Shown here one piece after another: positions 25,620 to 34,976 of a stretch of 64,000 nt of DNA (position 1 is its first letter; each line of letters opens with the position of its first letter). A program made the position numbers and the translations under genes. The DNA is from Zhongshania aquatica (GTDB lineage: Bacteria; Pseudomonadota; Gammaproteobacteria; Pseudomonadales; Spongiibacteraceae). The notes beneath the pieces were generated by a model that was not told the DNA's origin, made no database searches, and worked only from the letters and a program-made list of their open reading frames with translations. The stretch covers positions 17,416 through 81,415 of the forward strand of contig NZ_JANZNQ010000017.1 of NCBI RefSeq assembly GCF_027257955.1, written 5' to 3'.

Positions 25620-27137
25620 CTATGCGGGACTCACCTCTACTTTATCAACCACGCCACTACCCTCTTCATAGATTTCCATCGTGACAGTAAACCCCCACAG
25701 GCGGCTAAGATGTTTTAGCACTTCGGTGGCATCGTCTGTTAATGGTCGATCTCTGAGGCGGTTATAACGTAAGGTCAAGGATCGATCACCCATGTGCTCA
25801 TAACGATAGATCTGTATATCTGGGATTAGCACGTCGCGGTTGTACTGTTTCGACAAAAGGCGCCGTACCTCCCGATATCCAGCCTCATTGTGAATTGCCT
25901 CGACCCTTAAGTGATCTTCTTTATGCTGATCCGCTATGGCAAATAAGTGAAACTCGCGGATTAGCTTCGGCGACAAATATTGAGCGATAAAAGACTCGTC
26001 CTTGTAGTTGCGCATGGCAAAGTCCAACACCTCTCGCCAATCTTTATCAACTATGTCTGGAAACCACGCTCGATCCTCATCGTCGGGCTCCTCACAAATA
26101 CGACGAATATCCTTCATCATCGCAAAACCCAGCGCATAGGGATTGATGCCCGAATAGGCCGGATGATCAAATCCCGGCTGCATTACTACATTGGTGTGTG
26201 ACTGAAGAATTTCGAACATAAAGCCATCATCGACCAGCCCGCGATCGTACATGGTGTTCAGTAAGGTGTAATGCCAGAAGGTCGCCCACCCCTCGTTCAT
26301 CACCTTGGTTAATCCCTGAGGATAAAAATACTGGGCGAGTTTACGGACGATCCTAACAATCTCTCGCTGCCAAGGCTCTAGGGTCGGTGAATACTTCTCG
26401 ATGAAGTAGAGTAGGTTTTCCTGAGGCTCTGGCGGAAAGTTGCGCTTCTTCTTTTTGGCGCCCGCCTTGTCTACCGCCTTTTGCGGTAATGTCCGCCATA
26501 TATCATCGTACTGTTTCCACGCATGCTCTTCTCGCTCATGCTGGCGATGCAGTTCGTCCTCTGCCGACAGTGGTGACGGCCGGTGAAAGCGATCTACGCC
26601 GTGATCCATCAAAGCATGACAGGCGTCAATCGTTTCCTCTACCCGCTGCTCGCCAAAGCGCTGCTCACAATCAAAAATATACTTGCGGGCAAACACCATG
26701 TAATCGACGATAGCATCAGCACTGGTCCACTGTTTAAAAAGGTAATTGCCTTTGAAAAAGGAGTTGTGCCCATAGCAGGCATGAGCAATAACCAGCGCCT
26801 GCATCGGCATACTATTATCTTCCATTAAATAGGCTATGCAGGGATCAGAGTTTATAACCAACTCGTAGGCTAGGCCTCTCATACCACGGCGGTACGCTTC
26901 TTCGTTTTGAATAAACTCCTTACCGTAACTCCAATGACTGTAGCTTATTGGCAAGCCCACTGAGGCGTAGGCATCTAGCATTTGCTCAGAAGCAATGACT
27001 TCTATTTGATTCGGATAAGTATCTAATCCGTACTCTTTGGCGATTACCGCGATTTCTTTATCGTAGCGCTGTAACAGCTCGAAATCCCAATCGCCACCAT
27101 GTGACAACACGCTGTTTTTCATTTTAGCAGCCGTCAT
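25620..27137 (-). CDS. ycgB: SpoVR family protein (YcgB-like)
   Basis: A 505-aa SpoVR-family protein, third gene of the conserved prkA-yeaH-spoVR cluster found in many proteobacteria and linked to stationary phase, nitrogen starvation and other stress. SYGKEF, CYGHNSFFKGNY and MNEGWATFWHY are signature-like blocks rich in His and acidic residues. The name comes from Bacillus spore cortex formation; no sporulation is implied here. The start overlaps the yeaH stop by 4 bases (ATGA). The biochemical activity is unknown. Confidence 0.95.
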   Translation of the reverse strand: MTAAKMKNSVLSHGGDWDFELLQRYDKEIAVIAKEYGLDTYPNQIEVIASEQMLDAYASVGLPISYSHWSYGKEFIQNEEAYRRGMRGLAYELVINSDPCIAYLMEDNSMPMQALVIAHACYGHNSFFKGNYLFKQWTSADAIVDYMVFARKYIFDCEQRFGEQRVEETIDACHALMDHGVDRFHRPSPLSAEDELHRQHEREEHAWKQYDDIWRTLPQKAVDKAGAKKKKRNFPPEPQENLLYFIEKYSPTLEPWQREIVRIVRKLAQYFYPQGLTKVMNEGWATFWHYTLLNTMYDRGLVDDGFMFEILQSHTNVVMQPGFDHPAYSGINPYALGFAMMKDIRRICEEPDDEDRAWFPDIVDKDWREVLDFAMRNYKDESFIAQYLSPKLIREFHLFAIADQHKEDHLRVEAIHNEAGYREVRRLLSKQYNRDVLIPDIQIYRYEHMGDRSLTLRYNRLRDRPLTDDATEVLKHLSRLWGFTVTMEIYEEGSGVVDKVEVSPA

Positions 27138-28357
27138 ACAGACTCCTTCTGAAACAACTCGCGCAAGACCGGATACACATCACTTCGATCCATTACCGTG
27201 CTCATCGCGAAGCTACTTTCGCGTATCTGACTGTAGGCAGCAGCGAGAGGTGTGATTGTCGTGGGGCTATCGGGCACTTCGACATAGGCAAAATATTTAC
27301 ACCAAGGCAATATATCCTTGCTTAATCTCATTGCACTGCGCTGAGGATCACTACCAAAGGCATCACCATCAGACACTTGAGCGCCATAAATATTCCACGT
27401 ATTTGGCGGGTAGCGCTCTTGTTGAATCTCTATCATTAAATCCAGCGCAGACATCACTACCGTTCCGCCAGTTTGTGGATCATGAAAGAAGGCGTGCTCA
27501 TCGACTTCCTCTGCATTAGAGGTGTGACGAATAAAGACCAGTTCAACCTGCTCGTATTTTCTGCTCAGAAAAAGATACAACAGAGTATAAAACCGCTTTG
27601 CCAAATCCTTTTTGTCTTCAGACATAGACGCCGACACGTCCATTAGGCAAAACATCACCGCCCTACTGATAGGTTTGGGTTCTTTAACTCTATGGCGAAA
27701 ACGCAAATCGTACTCATCTAAAAAAGGAATACGCTCAATACGTTTTTCAAGCGCCTCGATTTCTTCAGCAGACCCACCGGACTTGATCAACTCTTCAAGT
27801 TCTCGCTTAAGCGGAGCCGTCAAAGCGATACGGCGCGCCATCGCATTTTTAACTGAGCGCGGAACAGACAAATTTGCGGGTACGCCACTTGGCGTATAAC
27901 CAGCGCGACGATAGGTAAACTGTTGGGAATCACCCAGCACGGTACGCGCCAAGCGAGGGAGTTCGAGGTCATCAAAAAACAGGTTCATGAACTCTTCTTT
28001 AGAAAGAGTAAACATGAAGTTGTCTTGGCCTTCATCGCCCTGACCTTCACCGCCAGAACCACTACCACCACCACCGCCAGACTTCGGCTTAGCGATCATA
28101 TCGCCGGTATTAAATTCCTTATTACCAGGGTGCACCATCTCACGATCGCCACCACGTCCAATACGAAACCGCGGCTCAGAAATATCCTTAACCGGAATCC
28201 CGACCTCGCCACCGCGAGACATATCGGTAATAGACCGGTCCGCCACAATATCTGCGACCGAGCGCCGCAGCTGTGCCTTATACCGCTTGATGAACCGCTG
28301 GCGATTCGTCGCGTTTTTATTGCGATCATTCAGGCGGCGGTCAATAATCATTGACAT
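27134..28357 (-). CDS. yeaH: YeaH/YhbH family VWA-like protein (DUF444)
   Basis: A 407-aa DUF444 protein, the constant partner of the PrkA kinase. An N-terminal basic region (about 1-75) and a Gly-rich linker (about 92-108) lead into a von Willebrand A-like domain with the MIDAS-type sequence MDVSASMSE (about 240-248). It likely acts as an adaptor or substrate of PrkA in stress signalling. It lies 27 bases downstream of prkA and overlaps spoVR, so the three are one operon. Confidence 0.95.
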   Translation of the reverse strand: MSMIIDRRLNDRNKNATNRQRFIKRYKAQLRRSVADIVADRSITDMSRGGEVGIPVKDISEPRFRIGRGGDREMVHPGNKEFNTGDMIAKPKSGGGGGSGSGGEGQGDEGQDNFMFTLSKEEFMNLFFDDLELPRLARTVLGDSQQFTYRRAGYTPSGVPANLSVPRSVKNAMARRIALTAPLKRELEELIKSGGSAEEIEALEKRIERIPFLDEYDLRFRHRVKEPKPISRAVMFCLMDVSASMSEDKKDLAKRFYTLLYLFLSRKYEQVELVFIRHTSNAEEVDEHAFFHDPQTGGTVVMSALDLMIEIQQERYPPNTWNIYGAQVSDGDAFGSDPQRSAMRLSKDILPWCKYFAYVEVPDSPTTITPLAAAYSQIRESSFAMSTVMDRSDVYPVLRELFQKESV

Positions 28358-28384
28358 AGTACGCCCCTTATATTGGCCGTATAA

Positions 28385-30307
28385 TTAACCTGCCTTTCTG
28401 ACCCGCAGATACCACTCAGACAATAACCGCACCTGTTTAGGTGTATAACCTTTCTCCACCATTCGAGTTACAAAGTTTTCGTGTTTTTGTTTATCCTCGG
28501 CAGAGGCCTTGGCATTGAACGAAATCACTGGCAGCAACTCTTCAGTACTAGAGAACATTTTCTTCTCTATCACTTCACGCAGCTTTTCGTAACTTGTCCA
28601 GCTGGGGTTGCGTCCTTCATTTTGTGCCCGCGCGCGCAACACAAAATTCACAATCTCGTTGCGGAAATCTTTGGGATTAGCAATACCAGCTGGCTTCTCA
28701 ATTTTTTCGAGCTCACCATTAAGCGTGCCGCGATCAAAAATGGCTCCTGTTTCTGGATCGCGATAGTCTTCATCTTGTATCCAGTAATCTGCAAAAGTGA
28801 CGTAGCGATCAAAAATATTCTGACCGTACTCTGAGTAAGATTCCAAATAGGACGTTTGGATTTCCTTACCCACATACTCTGCGTACCGAACAGCAAGCCA
28901 GCCTTTAATAAACTCTAAGTAAATCCGCTGCGTATCCTCTGGTAATTGCTCGCGCAAAATACGTTGCTCAAGCACATACATTAAGTGCACGGGGTTCGCC
29001 GCAATTTCAGAGTTATCGTAGTTAAAGACCGCCGATAAAACCTTAAAGGCGAAGCGCGTTGACATGCCGTTCATGCCTTCATCAATGCCGGCATAATCAC
29101 GATACTCTTGGAAGGACTTAGCCGCTGGATCAGTATCTTTTAACGACTCGCCATCATAGACGCGCATTTTAGAATAAATGCTCGAATTCTCTGGCTCTTT
29201 CAAACGCGTCAGTACCGAGAATTGCGCCAGCATTTCCATGGTGCCTGGGGCGCAAGGTGCAGCCGCCAGTGAACTGTGACGAAGTAGCTTTTGGTAAATT
29301 TTTACCTCTTCCGACACCTGCAGGCAGTAAGGCACTTTGACGATGTACACCCGGTCTAAAAATGCCTCGTTGTGCTTGTCATTACGGAAGCTCTGCCATT
29401 CGGATTCATTGGAGTGAGCAAGGATGACACCTTGGAAAGGAATCGCAGAGAAGCCTTCCGTGCCCTTGTAGTTACCCTCTTGCGTTGCAGTTAGCAAGGG
29501 GTGCAACATTTTTATCGGCGCTTTGAACATCTCGACAAACTCAAGTAAGCCTTGGTTTGCCAAACATAGTCCACCGGAGTAGGAGTAGGCATCAGGATCA
29601 TCCTGAGCGTAGGCCTCTAACTTGCGGATATCGACTTTACCTACCAATGTCGAAATATCTTGGTTGTTTTCATCGCCAGGCTCGGTTTTAGTAACAGCGA
29701 CCTGCTTTAATACAGAGGGCTGAATCCGCACGACACGGAATTTGGTCAAGTCCCCTTCGTATTCTTCTAGGCGCTTAATTGCCCACGGAGACGACAAACC
29801 AGTGAGATAACGCTGCGGAATACCGTACTCTTCTTCCAACTGTTTGCCATCACGCAATGGATCGAATAAACCCAGCGGAGACTCATTAATTGGCGACCCT
29901 TTAATGGCGTATATAGGCGCCGCTTCCATCAATTTTTTCAAACGTTCTGCAATCGACGATTTACCACCGCCAACGGGTCCTAGTAGATAAAGAACCTGTT
30001 TACGCTCTTCCAGACCTTGGGCGGCGTGTTTGAAAAACGCGACAATCTGCGCGATGACATCTTCGAGCCCATAGAACTCTTCGAATGCAGGATAGCGAGG
30101 AATTAATCGGTTGGAAAATATACGGGATAAGCGCGGATCTTTGCGGGTATCGATCAACTCAGGCTCACCAATTGCGGCAAGCATACGCTCAGCGGGGGTT
30201 GCGTAAGCAAGTGGGTCTTGACGGCAAAGGTCAAGATAGGCCTCTAGGGACATTTCTTCATCACGCCCCTTCAGGTATTGCTCACGAACATTCTCAAGTA
30301 TGCCCAT
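28385..30307 (-). CDS. yeaG: PrkA-type serine protein kinase (YeaG)
   Basis: A 640-aa PrkA protein: an N-terminal AAA-type ATPase domain with Walker A GPVGGGKSS (about residues 108-116) and a C-terminal kinase-like region. The family length is about 640 aa, so it is complete. In E. coli, YeaG with YeaH responds to nitrogen starvation and stationary phase. It is the first gene of the prkA-yeaH-spoVR operon and carries a 383-base gene-free region upstream, large enough for a complex promoter. I could not identify a confident sigma-factor site. Confidence 0.96.
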   Translation of the reverse strand: MGILENVREQYLKGRDEEMSLEAYLDLCRQDPLAYATPAERMLAAIGEPELIDTRKDPRLSRIFSNRLIPRYPAFEEFYGLEDVIAQIVAFFKHAAQGLEERKQVLYLLGPVGGGKSSIAERLKKLMEAAPIYAIKGSPINESPLGLFDPLRDGKQLEEEYGIPQRYLTGLSSPWAIKRLEEYEGDLTKFRVVRIQPSVLKQVAVTKTEPGDENNQDISTLVGKVDIRKLEAYAQDDPDAYSYSGGLCLANQGLLEFVEMFKAPIKMLHPLLTATQEGNYKGTEGFSAIPFQGVILAHSNESEWQSFRNDKHNEAFLDRVYIVKVPYCLQVSEEVKIYQKLLRHSSLAAAPCAPGTMEMLAQFSVLTRLKEPENSSIYSKMRVYDGESLKDTDPAAKSFQEYRDYAGIDEGMNGMSTRFAFKVLSAVFNYDNSEIAANPVHLMYVLEQRILREQLPEDTQRIYLEFIKGWLAVRYAEYVGKEIQTSYLESYSEYGQNIFDRYVTFADYWIQDEDYRDPETGAIFDRGTLNGELEKIEKPAGIANPKDFRNEIVNFVLRARAQNEGRNPSWTSYEKLREVIEKKMFSSTEELLPVISFNAKASAEDKQKHENFVTRMVEKGYTPKQVRLLSEWYLRVRKAG

Positions 30308-30690
30308 CTTTGCAATCTCCTTCTGTGCTGAACTTTGACGCTTAAATTTACCTATTTAATAGCTAAATCAGAACGCCTTAAAAGTGTGCAAGCATCTTTA
30401 CTGTACTCTGATACGCAACTGCCATCCAGTTGGTTTATCAATAATTTAGATAAAATTATTAAATAAAAAATTACGATATCTAAAATAAGAACTGTGTCGC
30501 ACCACAGTCAAAATAATCATGCGGATAGCAATAATTCTCTATCTTGGATACTACCTATTAGACCGCACGATATGCGTACAACGGCCAGTTTTTTACATTG
30601 TGCGATTAATTGCCTTAGCCTACGCACTATCACCATAACCCCTAAGCGGTTAAGGCGTAAATTGGTTGTAACCGAAAGCGTCAACGCTTA
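30308..30690. other. Gene-free stretch upstream of prkA
   Basis: 383 bases between the prkA start and the stop of the SDR gene (both minus strand). It holds the prkA promoter and the end of the SDR transcript. A weak inverted repeat (CCTAA/TTAAGG) lies near 30642-30655. No gene is apparent. Confidence 0.5.
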
Positions 30691-31395
30691 TCAGTGCTCT
30701 ATTTGACCTAAGTTGGCGTGAAGCACACTGCCATTGATCACAGGGTTTCGCGCGCAAAACAAAATCGTCTCTACTATCTCAACAGGATCGATTAATCGCC
30801 CAAAACTCACCATGCCGGTAATCGCTGCCATCACCGAGGGATCGTCGCCGATATTGCCGCGCAACATAGCGGTATCCGTAAAACCCGGGCAGACACACGC
30901 GGTATGAATACCACGGCCCACCAAATCTTGGGTAGTCGCACGCATCAAGCCAATAACACCGTGCTTGCTCGCAATGTACGACGCACAGCCCGCGACGGCC
31001 TTTTCACTTAGCGTAGACCCCATATACAAAATTGCCGAGCCCGCCTTCATAAACGGTATTAACAGCGCATTCAATTGCTGTGGCGCCACAAGATTGACCT
31101 GCAGTACATTGGCGAAGTTATCCGCTGACAAATTCTTTACCGTATCACCGTCATGACGAGCCGCATTATGAAGCAACACCACCTCATCAGCGCCTGCGGC
31201 AATCTCTTCTAATTGGACGATGCAATTATCCAGCCAATCCCGGTTTTGCATATCAGCACTTATGTGCACGGCCCCCGCCAACTCTAATGGTCGACGCGAC
31301 AAATTTACAACTCGGTACCCTTCACTTAGAAAGCGTTTTGCCGTCGCAAAGCCAATTCCTTGGCTGCCGCCACTCACTATCAACACCTTATTCAT
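30691..31395 (-). CDS. Short-chain dehydrogenase/reductase, possibly pterin-related
   Basis: A 234-aa classical SDR: SGGSQGIG for NAD(P) binding, HNAA, and a catalytic Ser (MGSTLSEKA) with YIASK. The residues after the glycine motif (LSRR) suggest NADP(H). It lies 142 bases downstream of a pterin synthase-like gene on the same strand. In tetrahydrobiopterin synthesis a PTPS is followed by an SDR (sepiapterin reductase), so a pteridine substrate is a reasonable guess from context, not from sequence. A simple carbonyl reductase is equally compatible with the motifs. Confidence 0.8.
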   Translation of the reverse strand: MNKVLIVSGGSQGIGFATAKRFLSEGYRVVNLSRRPLELAGAVHISADMQNRDWLDNCIVQLEEIAAGADEVVLLHNAARHDGDTVKNLSADNFANVLQVNLVAPQQLNALLIPFMKAGSAILYMGSTLSEKAVAGCASYIASKHGVIGLMRATTQDLVGRGIHTACVCPGFTDTAMLRGNIGDDPSVMAAITGMVSFGRLIDPVEIVETILFCARNPVINGSVLHANLGQIEH

Positions 31396-31537
31396 TCAAA
31401 TGACTCTTTATTACAATTAATGTCGCCAAATTTGCTGAAGATCACTCCAACTATTCCGACAGCAATGAATTACACAACGTTGACCGCCAGAAAAGTGGTT
31501 TTTCGGCGAGCAACTCACATTTAGCAGTACAGTGCCG

Positions 31538-32035
31538 CTAATCCCGAGTCCAGCTAGCTGAACCCCACTGCCCAGGCCCGGAGGACACCTTCATAACTAA
31601 CTCCCGAATTTCATTCCCTTCTATAAAGGGTGCATCGGTTAACAACAGCTCCAACAAATAACGGGCAAATTCCTCTACCGTGGTATTACGTACCGGTAAT
31701 ACGAGGGTATCTGACTTTAAAAAGGGAATTTCTTCGCCGTTAAACTCAGCAACATAAACATTTCCACGCTCCACTATCCGCATATAAGGCGAGTCAGCAG
31801 GCAGCAGGGTATACTCATCTAGAGTTGCACAAAGCTTACGTAAGCGGCTCTTAATTTCGACATAACTGAAGCACATGCCGTTATCACCCACATCAGCAGT
31901 GAGTAAGAGACTGACTTTAAAGTTGTGGCCGTGTAAACGCTCACGATCGGTGGCAGAAAAAATGGTGAAGTGAGCACCAGAAAATTTCAGGTCTTCTTTG
32001 CAAATTTCTATACTGGTGTAGGCTTTGACAGGCAT
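31538..32035 (-). CDS. Divergent 6-pyruvoyl-tetrahydropterin synthase/QueD-like protein
   Basis: A 165-aa tunnelling-fold protein of the PTPS/QueD family. The three zinc ligands are present: His22 (FSGAHF) and His35/His37 (LHGHN). The catalytic triad is not: the Cys that precedes HGH is absent (DRERLHGH in its place, with Glu32), and the usual Asp-His pair reads Asp73-Glu74 (LDEYTLLP). The TVEEFA block near residue 127 matches the substrate-pocket Glu region. It is also longer than QueD (about 120 aa). The start ATG follows AAGGAA. A changed reaction, or a pterin-binding role, is likely. An SDR gene lies downstream. Queuosine synthesis is doubtful. Confidence 0.75.
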   Translation of the reverse strand: MPVKAYTSIEICKEDLKFSGAHFTIFSATDRERLHGHNFKVSLLLTADVGDNGMCFSYVEIKSRLRKLCATLDEYTLLPADSPYMRIVERGNVYVAEFNGEEIPFLKSDTLVLPVRNTTVEEFARYLLELLLTDAPFIEGNEIRELVMKVSSGPGQWGSASWTRD

Positions 32036-32137
32036 TACACTCGCGTTCCTTATTTTTTTGCGACTCGTTATTGAGTATCAGCTCGCCTCTGGCAAGCGCA
32101 GATTTTGACACTATAGCTTACCTCAGTGCCGAAAAGC

Positions 32138-32653
32138 TTACACCCCCGCTGGGTAGTCGGCCAAAGCGGAAACCACCGCGGCCAAAAGCTGAGCTTCATC
32201 CAACTGGCTGCCATCAACTCTAATATCTGCATATCGAAGATACAGCGGTCGACGCTCTGTATAAACACCACTCAAATCCTGCCCCGGAGGCCCCGCAATA
32301 CCGCGCTGAGCAAAGTTCTTCACCCGTTCAACTATCTCTGTCAGGGGAATATCGATAAAGACACTAGGACCATATTTTCGCAGCGAGTTCATCGCAGCCT
32401 CGCTGTAAACCGCGCTCCCGCCCGTGGCCACAACTTTATTAGAAAAGTCACTCGTCTGCAGCACGTCGGCTTCAATCGCCCGCAAGCGCAGATAACCATA
32501 CCTGTCTAACAACGCTTGCAGAGTCTGCCCCTCACGCTCCTCGATTAAGCGATCGGTATCCACAAACTCTACGCCACGCTGCAATGCCAGAGTACGCCCT
32601 ATTGTCGACTTCCCCGCACCGGGCATACCGATGAGTACTACGCTAAACGACAT
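32138..32653 (-). CDS. Shikimate kinase-like protein
   Basis: A 171-aa P-loop kinase matching shikimate kinase (ATP-dependent 3-phosphorylation of shikimate in aromatic amino acid synthesis). GMPGAGKST is Walker A, DTDRLIEE the substrate Asp pair, LRAIEADVL the Arg-Glu block, ATGGS replaces the usual ATGGG, and ERRPLYLRYAD the C-terminal Arg region. No aroB neighbour is present, whereas AroK is normally next to AroB, so this is probably an AroL-type or diverged paralogue. The frame runs upstream to 32848, but that part crosses the mmsB terminator, so ATG 32653 (or 32665) is used. Confidence 0.75.
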   Translation of the reverse strand: MSFSVVLIGMPGAGKSTIGRTLALQRGVEFVDTDRLIEEREGQTLQALLDRYGYLRLRAIEADVLQTSDFSNKVVATGGSAVYSEAAMNSLRKYGPSVFIDIPLTEIVERVKNFAQRGIAGPPGQDLSGVYTERRPLYLRYADIRVDGSQLDEAQLLAAVVSALADYPAGV

Positions 32654-32748
32654 GACTTTAGACATAGATAGCAATAACGCCTCTGACTTACCAAACCAAG
32701 GGTCACAGTGCCATAAAAACACCACAACAAAAATACTGAATGACATAC

Positions 32749-32783
32749 AAAAAAAGACGGTACCCACCGAAGCAGGCACCGTC
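32749..32783 (-). terminator. Intrinsic terminator of the mms-like operon
   Basis: On the minus strand GACGGT pairs with ACCGTC, extended by GCC/GG pairs, and is followed by seven T. It starts 72 bases after the mmsB stop and closes the valine/isobutyrate operon. It also shows the shikimate kinase-like gene is a separate unit. Confidence 0.85.
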
Positions 32784-32854
32784 AAAAGAATGACAGGAAG
32801 AGAAATAAATCTAGTGTGGCTGCGAGGGCTCGATGCGCTCGCAGCCACTAAGGG

Positions 32855-33739
32855 TTAAGACTGGAACATTTCTAAAATTGAAGAGAAGTCGCGCTGCGCA
32901 TTCCCTTTAGAAGAGAACGAGGCGTATAGGCTACGCGCCAAGGCACCCATTGGCACCGAGCTTTGCGTCACCAAACTATTCTCCATCGCCAAGCCAAGGT
33001 CTTTAAGCATCAACTGAACCATAAAACCCGGTTGATAATCATTTGATGCAGGGGCTGTTGGCATAACATCTGGGTAGGGATTATAGTTTTCCAGCGACCA
33101 GTTTTTGCCTGAACTATTCAACATAATCTCTGACAGTACTTTAGGATCTAGGCCGTTATTCGCACCTAACTGCAGAGCTTCTGCAGTACCAACCATATGC
33201 ACCGCTAACAACATATTATTGCAAATCTTAGCAATCTGTCCTGCGCCGTGGTCGCCGGCATGGAAGATATTCTTACCCATGCCTTCCAAAACCAATTTAC
33301 CCCGAGCGAAACCCTCAGCACTGCCGCCGCACATAAATGCCAGGGTACCGGCTTGCGCTGCTTTCACGCCACCAGAAACCGGTGCATCAATCATTTGCAG
33401 TCCGCGCGCTGCGGCAGCCTCACCGACACGACGTGCAGTGTCTGCATCAATCGTACTGCAATCCATAAACAAGGTACCGTCTGCAGCCTTAGCCACCAAA
33501 CCTTCTTCACCAAGATACAAGCCAGCCACATGTTTACCCGCAGGCAGCATGGTAATAACCGTATCGGCTCCAGCCAAGGCCTCAAGCGCCGTCGCGGCCT
33601 TTGATGCGCCCTGCGCCACCACGGCATCCATAGCGGCCGTTACCAAATCAAACACTGTCACTTGGTGACCGGCTTTGACCAAATTGGCGGCCATTGGCCC
33701 ACCCATATTACCCAAACCGATAAACGCTACCTTAGCCAT
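32855..33739 (-). CDS. mmsB: 3-hydroxyisobutyrate dehydrogenase
   Basis: A 294-aa beta-hydroxyacid dehydrogenase converting 3-hydroxyisobutyrate to methylmalonate semialdehyde with NAD, the late step of valine breakdown. GLGNMGGPMA binds the cofactor, DAPVSGGVKAAQAG is the substrate loop, and GAGQIAKICNNM holds the catalytic Lys. The ATG at 33739 follows AGGTGGGTATT; the frame is open 28 codons further upstream without support. It is the last gene of the cluster and is followed by a terminator. The upstream HIBYL-CoA hydrolase supplies its substrate. Confidence 0.93.
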   Translation of the reverse strand: MAKVAFIGLGNMGGPMAANLVKAGHQVTVFDLVTAAMDAVVAQGASKAATALEALAGADTVITMLPAGKHVAGLYLGEEGLVAKAADGTLFMDCSTIDADTARRVGEAAAARGLQMIDAPVSGGVKAAQAGTLAFMCGGSAEGFARGKLVLEGMGKNIFHAGDHGAGQIAKICNNMLLAVHMVGTAEALQLGANNGLDPKVLSEIMLNSSGKNWSLENYNPYPDVMPTAPASNDYQPGFMVQLMLKDLGLAMENSLVTQSSVPMGALARSLYASFSSKGNAQRDFSSILEMFQS

Positions 33740-33854
33740 AATACCCACCTGTTTGTTAAACCTAAGATGCTCAAATGAACACCCTTTATTATTTAAAAAA
33801 TGAGACAGCCAAAACCGCCTCAAAACCTTCTACAGACAATGACCACGCAAGATT

Positions 33855-34976
33855 TTAGAGATCACCCAGTGGATTCACTGCCCACGGTGCAGTGAAATGC
33901 TGATCAATCAGATCTTGTGGCACATCAGCCGGTGACGCATGTTGCCAAGCTGGATTCTTGTCTTTATCAATTAACAAGGCTCGAACTCCCTCAGCAAATT
34001 CTGGCCGACGAATAATCGCAGTAGATAGCAATACCTCAGCTTGAAATGCCGCTTTTAAACTTATGCCCCTGCAACGGCGAATCTGCTCAGCAATTAAGCG
34101 TGCGCTTAAAGGCGAACCCGACGCCAAAGTCGCAGCCGCTTTTTGTATCCAAGGGTTGTCAGATTGCGCAGCAATAATAGTGTTAATGACCGTAAGGTCG
34201 TCATCCGCTGAACACAGCTCTGCAATTTCAGAGGCAGCCGCTTCAACATTGCCGGCGGGCAGTGCCGTCTTGGAACGAGCAGTAAACGTCGCCATTAAAT
34301 CAAAGACACGCTCTTGGTTTTCCGCCACGCCCGTTGACCAAACTGTTTCCGTTAGTGCATTGAGCACCTCACCCGCGTATTCATGTTCAACAAAGCCTTC
34401 AGCCAGCCCCAAATACAAGGCATCAGCCGCATTAAACGATGCACCCGTTAAGGCCAAGAACAATCCCGTGTGACCAGGCATTCGGTTCAAAAAGTAGCTG
34501 CCGCCAACATCCGGGTATAAACCAATGGTGACCTCCGGCATAGCCAGACGAGTCTTTTCGGTGACAACGCGATAGCTACCCGCTGCAAACACACCCATAC
34601 CACCACCCATAACAATACCGTGCCCCCATACAATGACCGGTTTGTCGAATTGGTGCAGCAAATAGTCAACGCGATACTCCTGCTCAAAAAACGCTTCTGC
34701 GTACTCACAGGGACCGCCGGGCTGCTCAACAGATGACCTATATAAAGCCTGAACATCACCACCAGCACACAAAGCCTTTTGACCTGAGCCGTGAATAAAG
34801 ACACAGGCAATGTCACTGCGCTCGCGCCATTCGCGAAGCTTAACCAACATCAACTGGACCATGTTCAAGGTCAGTGAGTTCAGCGTTTTTTCTACATTCA
34901 GTGTAATAACACCGACCGAGGGCCCGCTGGCAGAACGTCGCTCTTCAAATAAAACTTCTTCTATATGACCAGTCAT
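33855..34976 (-). CDS. 3-hydroxyisobutyryl-CoA hydrolase (crotonase fold)
   Basis: A 373-aa member of the long crotonase subgroup (HIBCH), which frees 3-hydroxyisobutyrate from its CoA ester during valine catabolism; this removes toxic methacrylyl-CoA-derived intermediates. SGQKALCAGGDVQALY and GIVMGGGMGVF form the oxyanion hole, and AMPEVTIGLYPDVGGSYFL is the HIBCH hallmark that separates it from plain hydratases. The ATG overlaps the preceding stop (TAATG), so it is translationally coupled to the hydratase. A true enoyl-CoA hydratase is less likely given length and motif. Confidence 0.92.
   Translation of the reverse strand: MTGHIEEVLFEERRSASGPSVGVITLNVEKTLNSLTLNMVQLMLVKLREWRERSDIACVFIHGSGQKALCAGGDVQALYRSSVEQPGGPCEYAEAFFEQEYRVDYLLHQFDKPVIVWGHGIVMGGGMGVFAAGSYRVVTEKTRLAMPEVTIGLYPDVGGSYFLNRMPGHTGLFLALTGASFNAADALYLGLAEGFVEHEYAGEVLNALTETVWSTGVAENQERVFDLMATFTARSKTALPAGNVEAAASEIAELCSADDDLTVINTIIAAQSDNPWIQKAAATLASGSPLSARLIAEQIRRCRGISLKAAFQAEVLLSTAIIRRPEFAEGVRALLIDKDKNPAWQHASPADVPQDLIDQHFTAPWAVNPLGDL

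Noticed and set aside
25620..27137. Sporulation locus because of SpoVR
   Set aside because: SpoVR with PrkA and YeaH is common in non-sporulating gammaproteobacteria and no other spore genes are present.
32654..32848. N-terminal extension of the shikimate kinase-like gene
   Set aside because: It crosses the intrinsic terminator of the mms-like operon, and the kinase fold begins at 32653.
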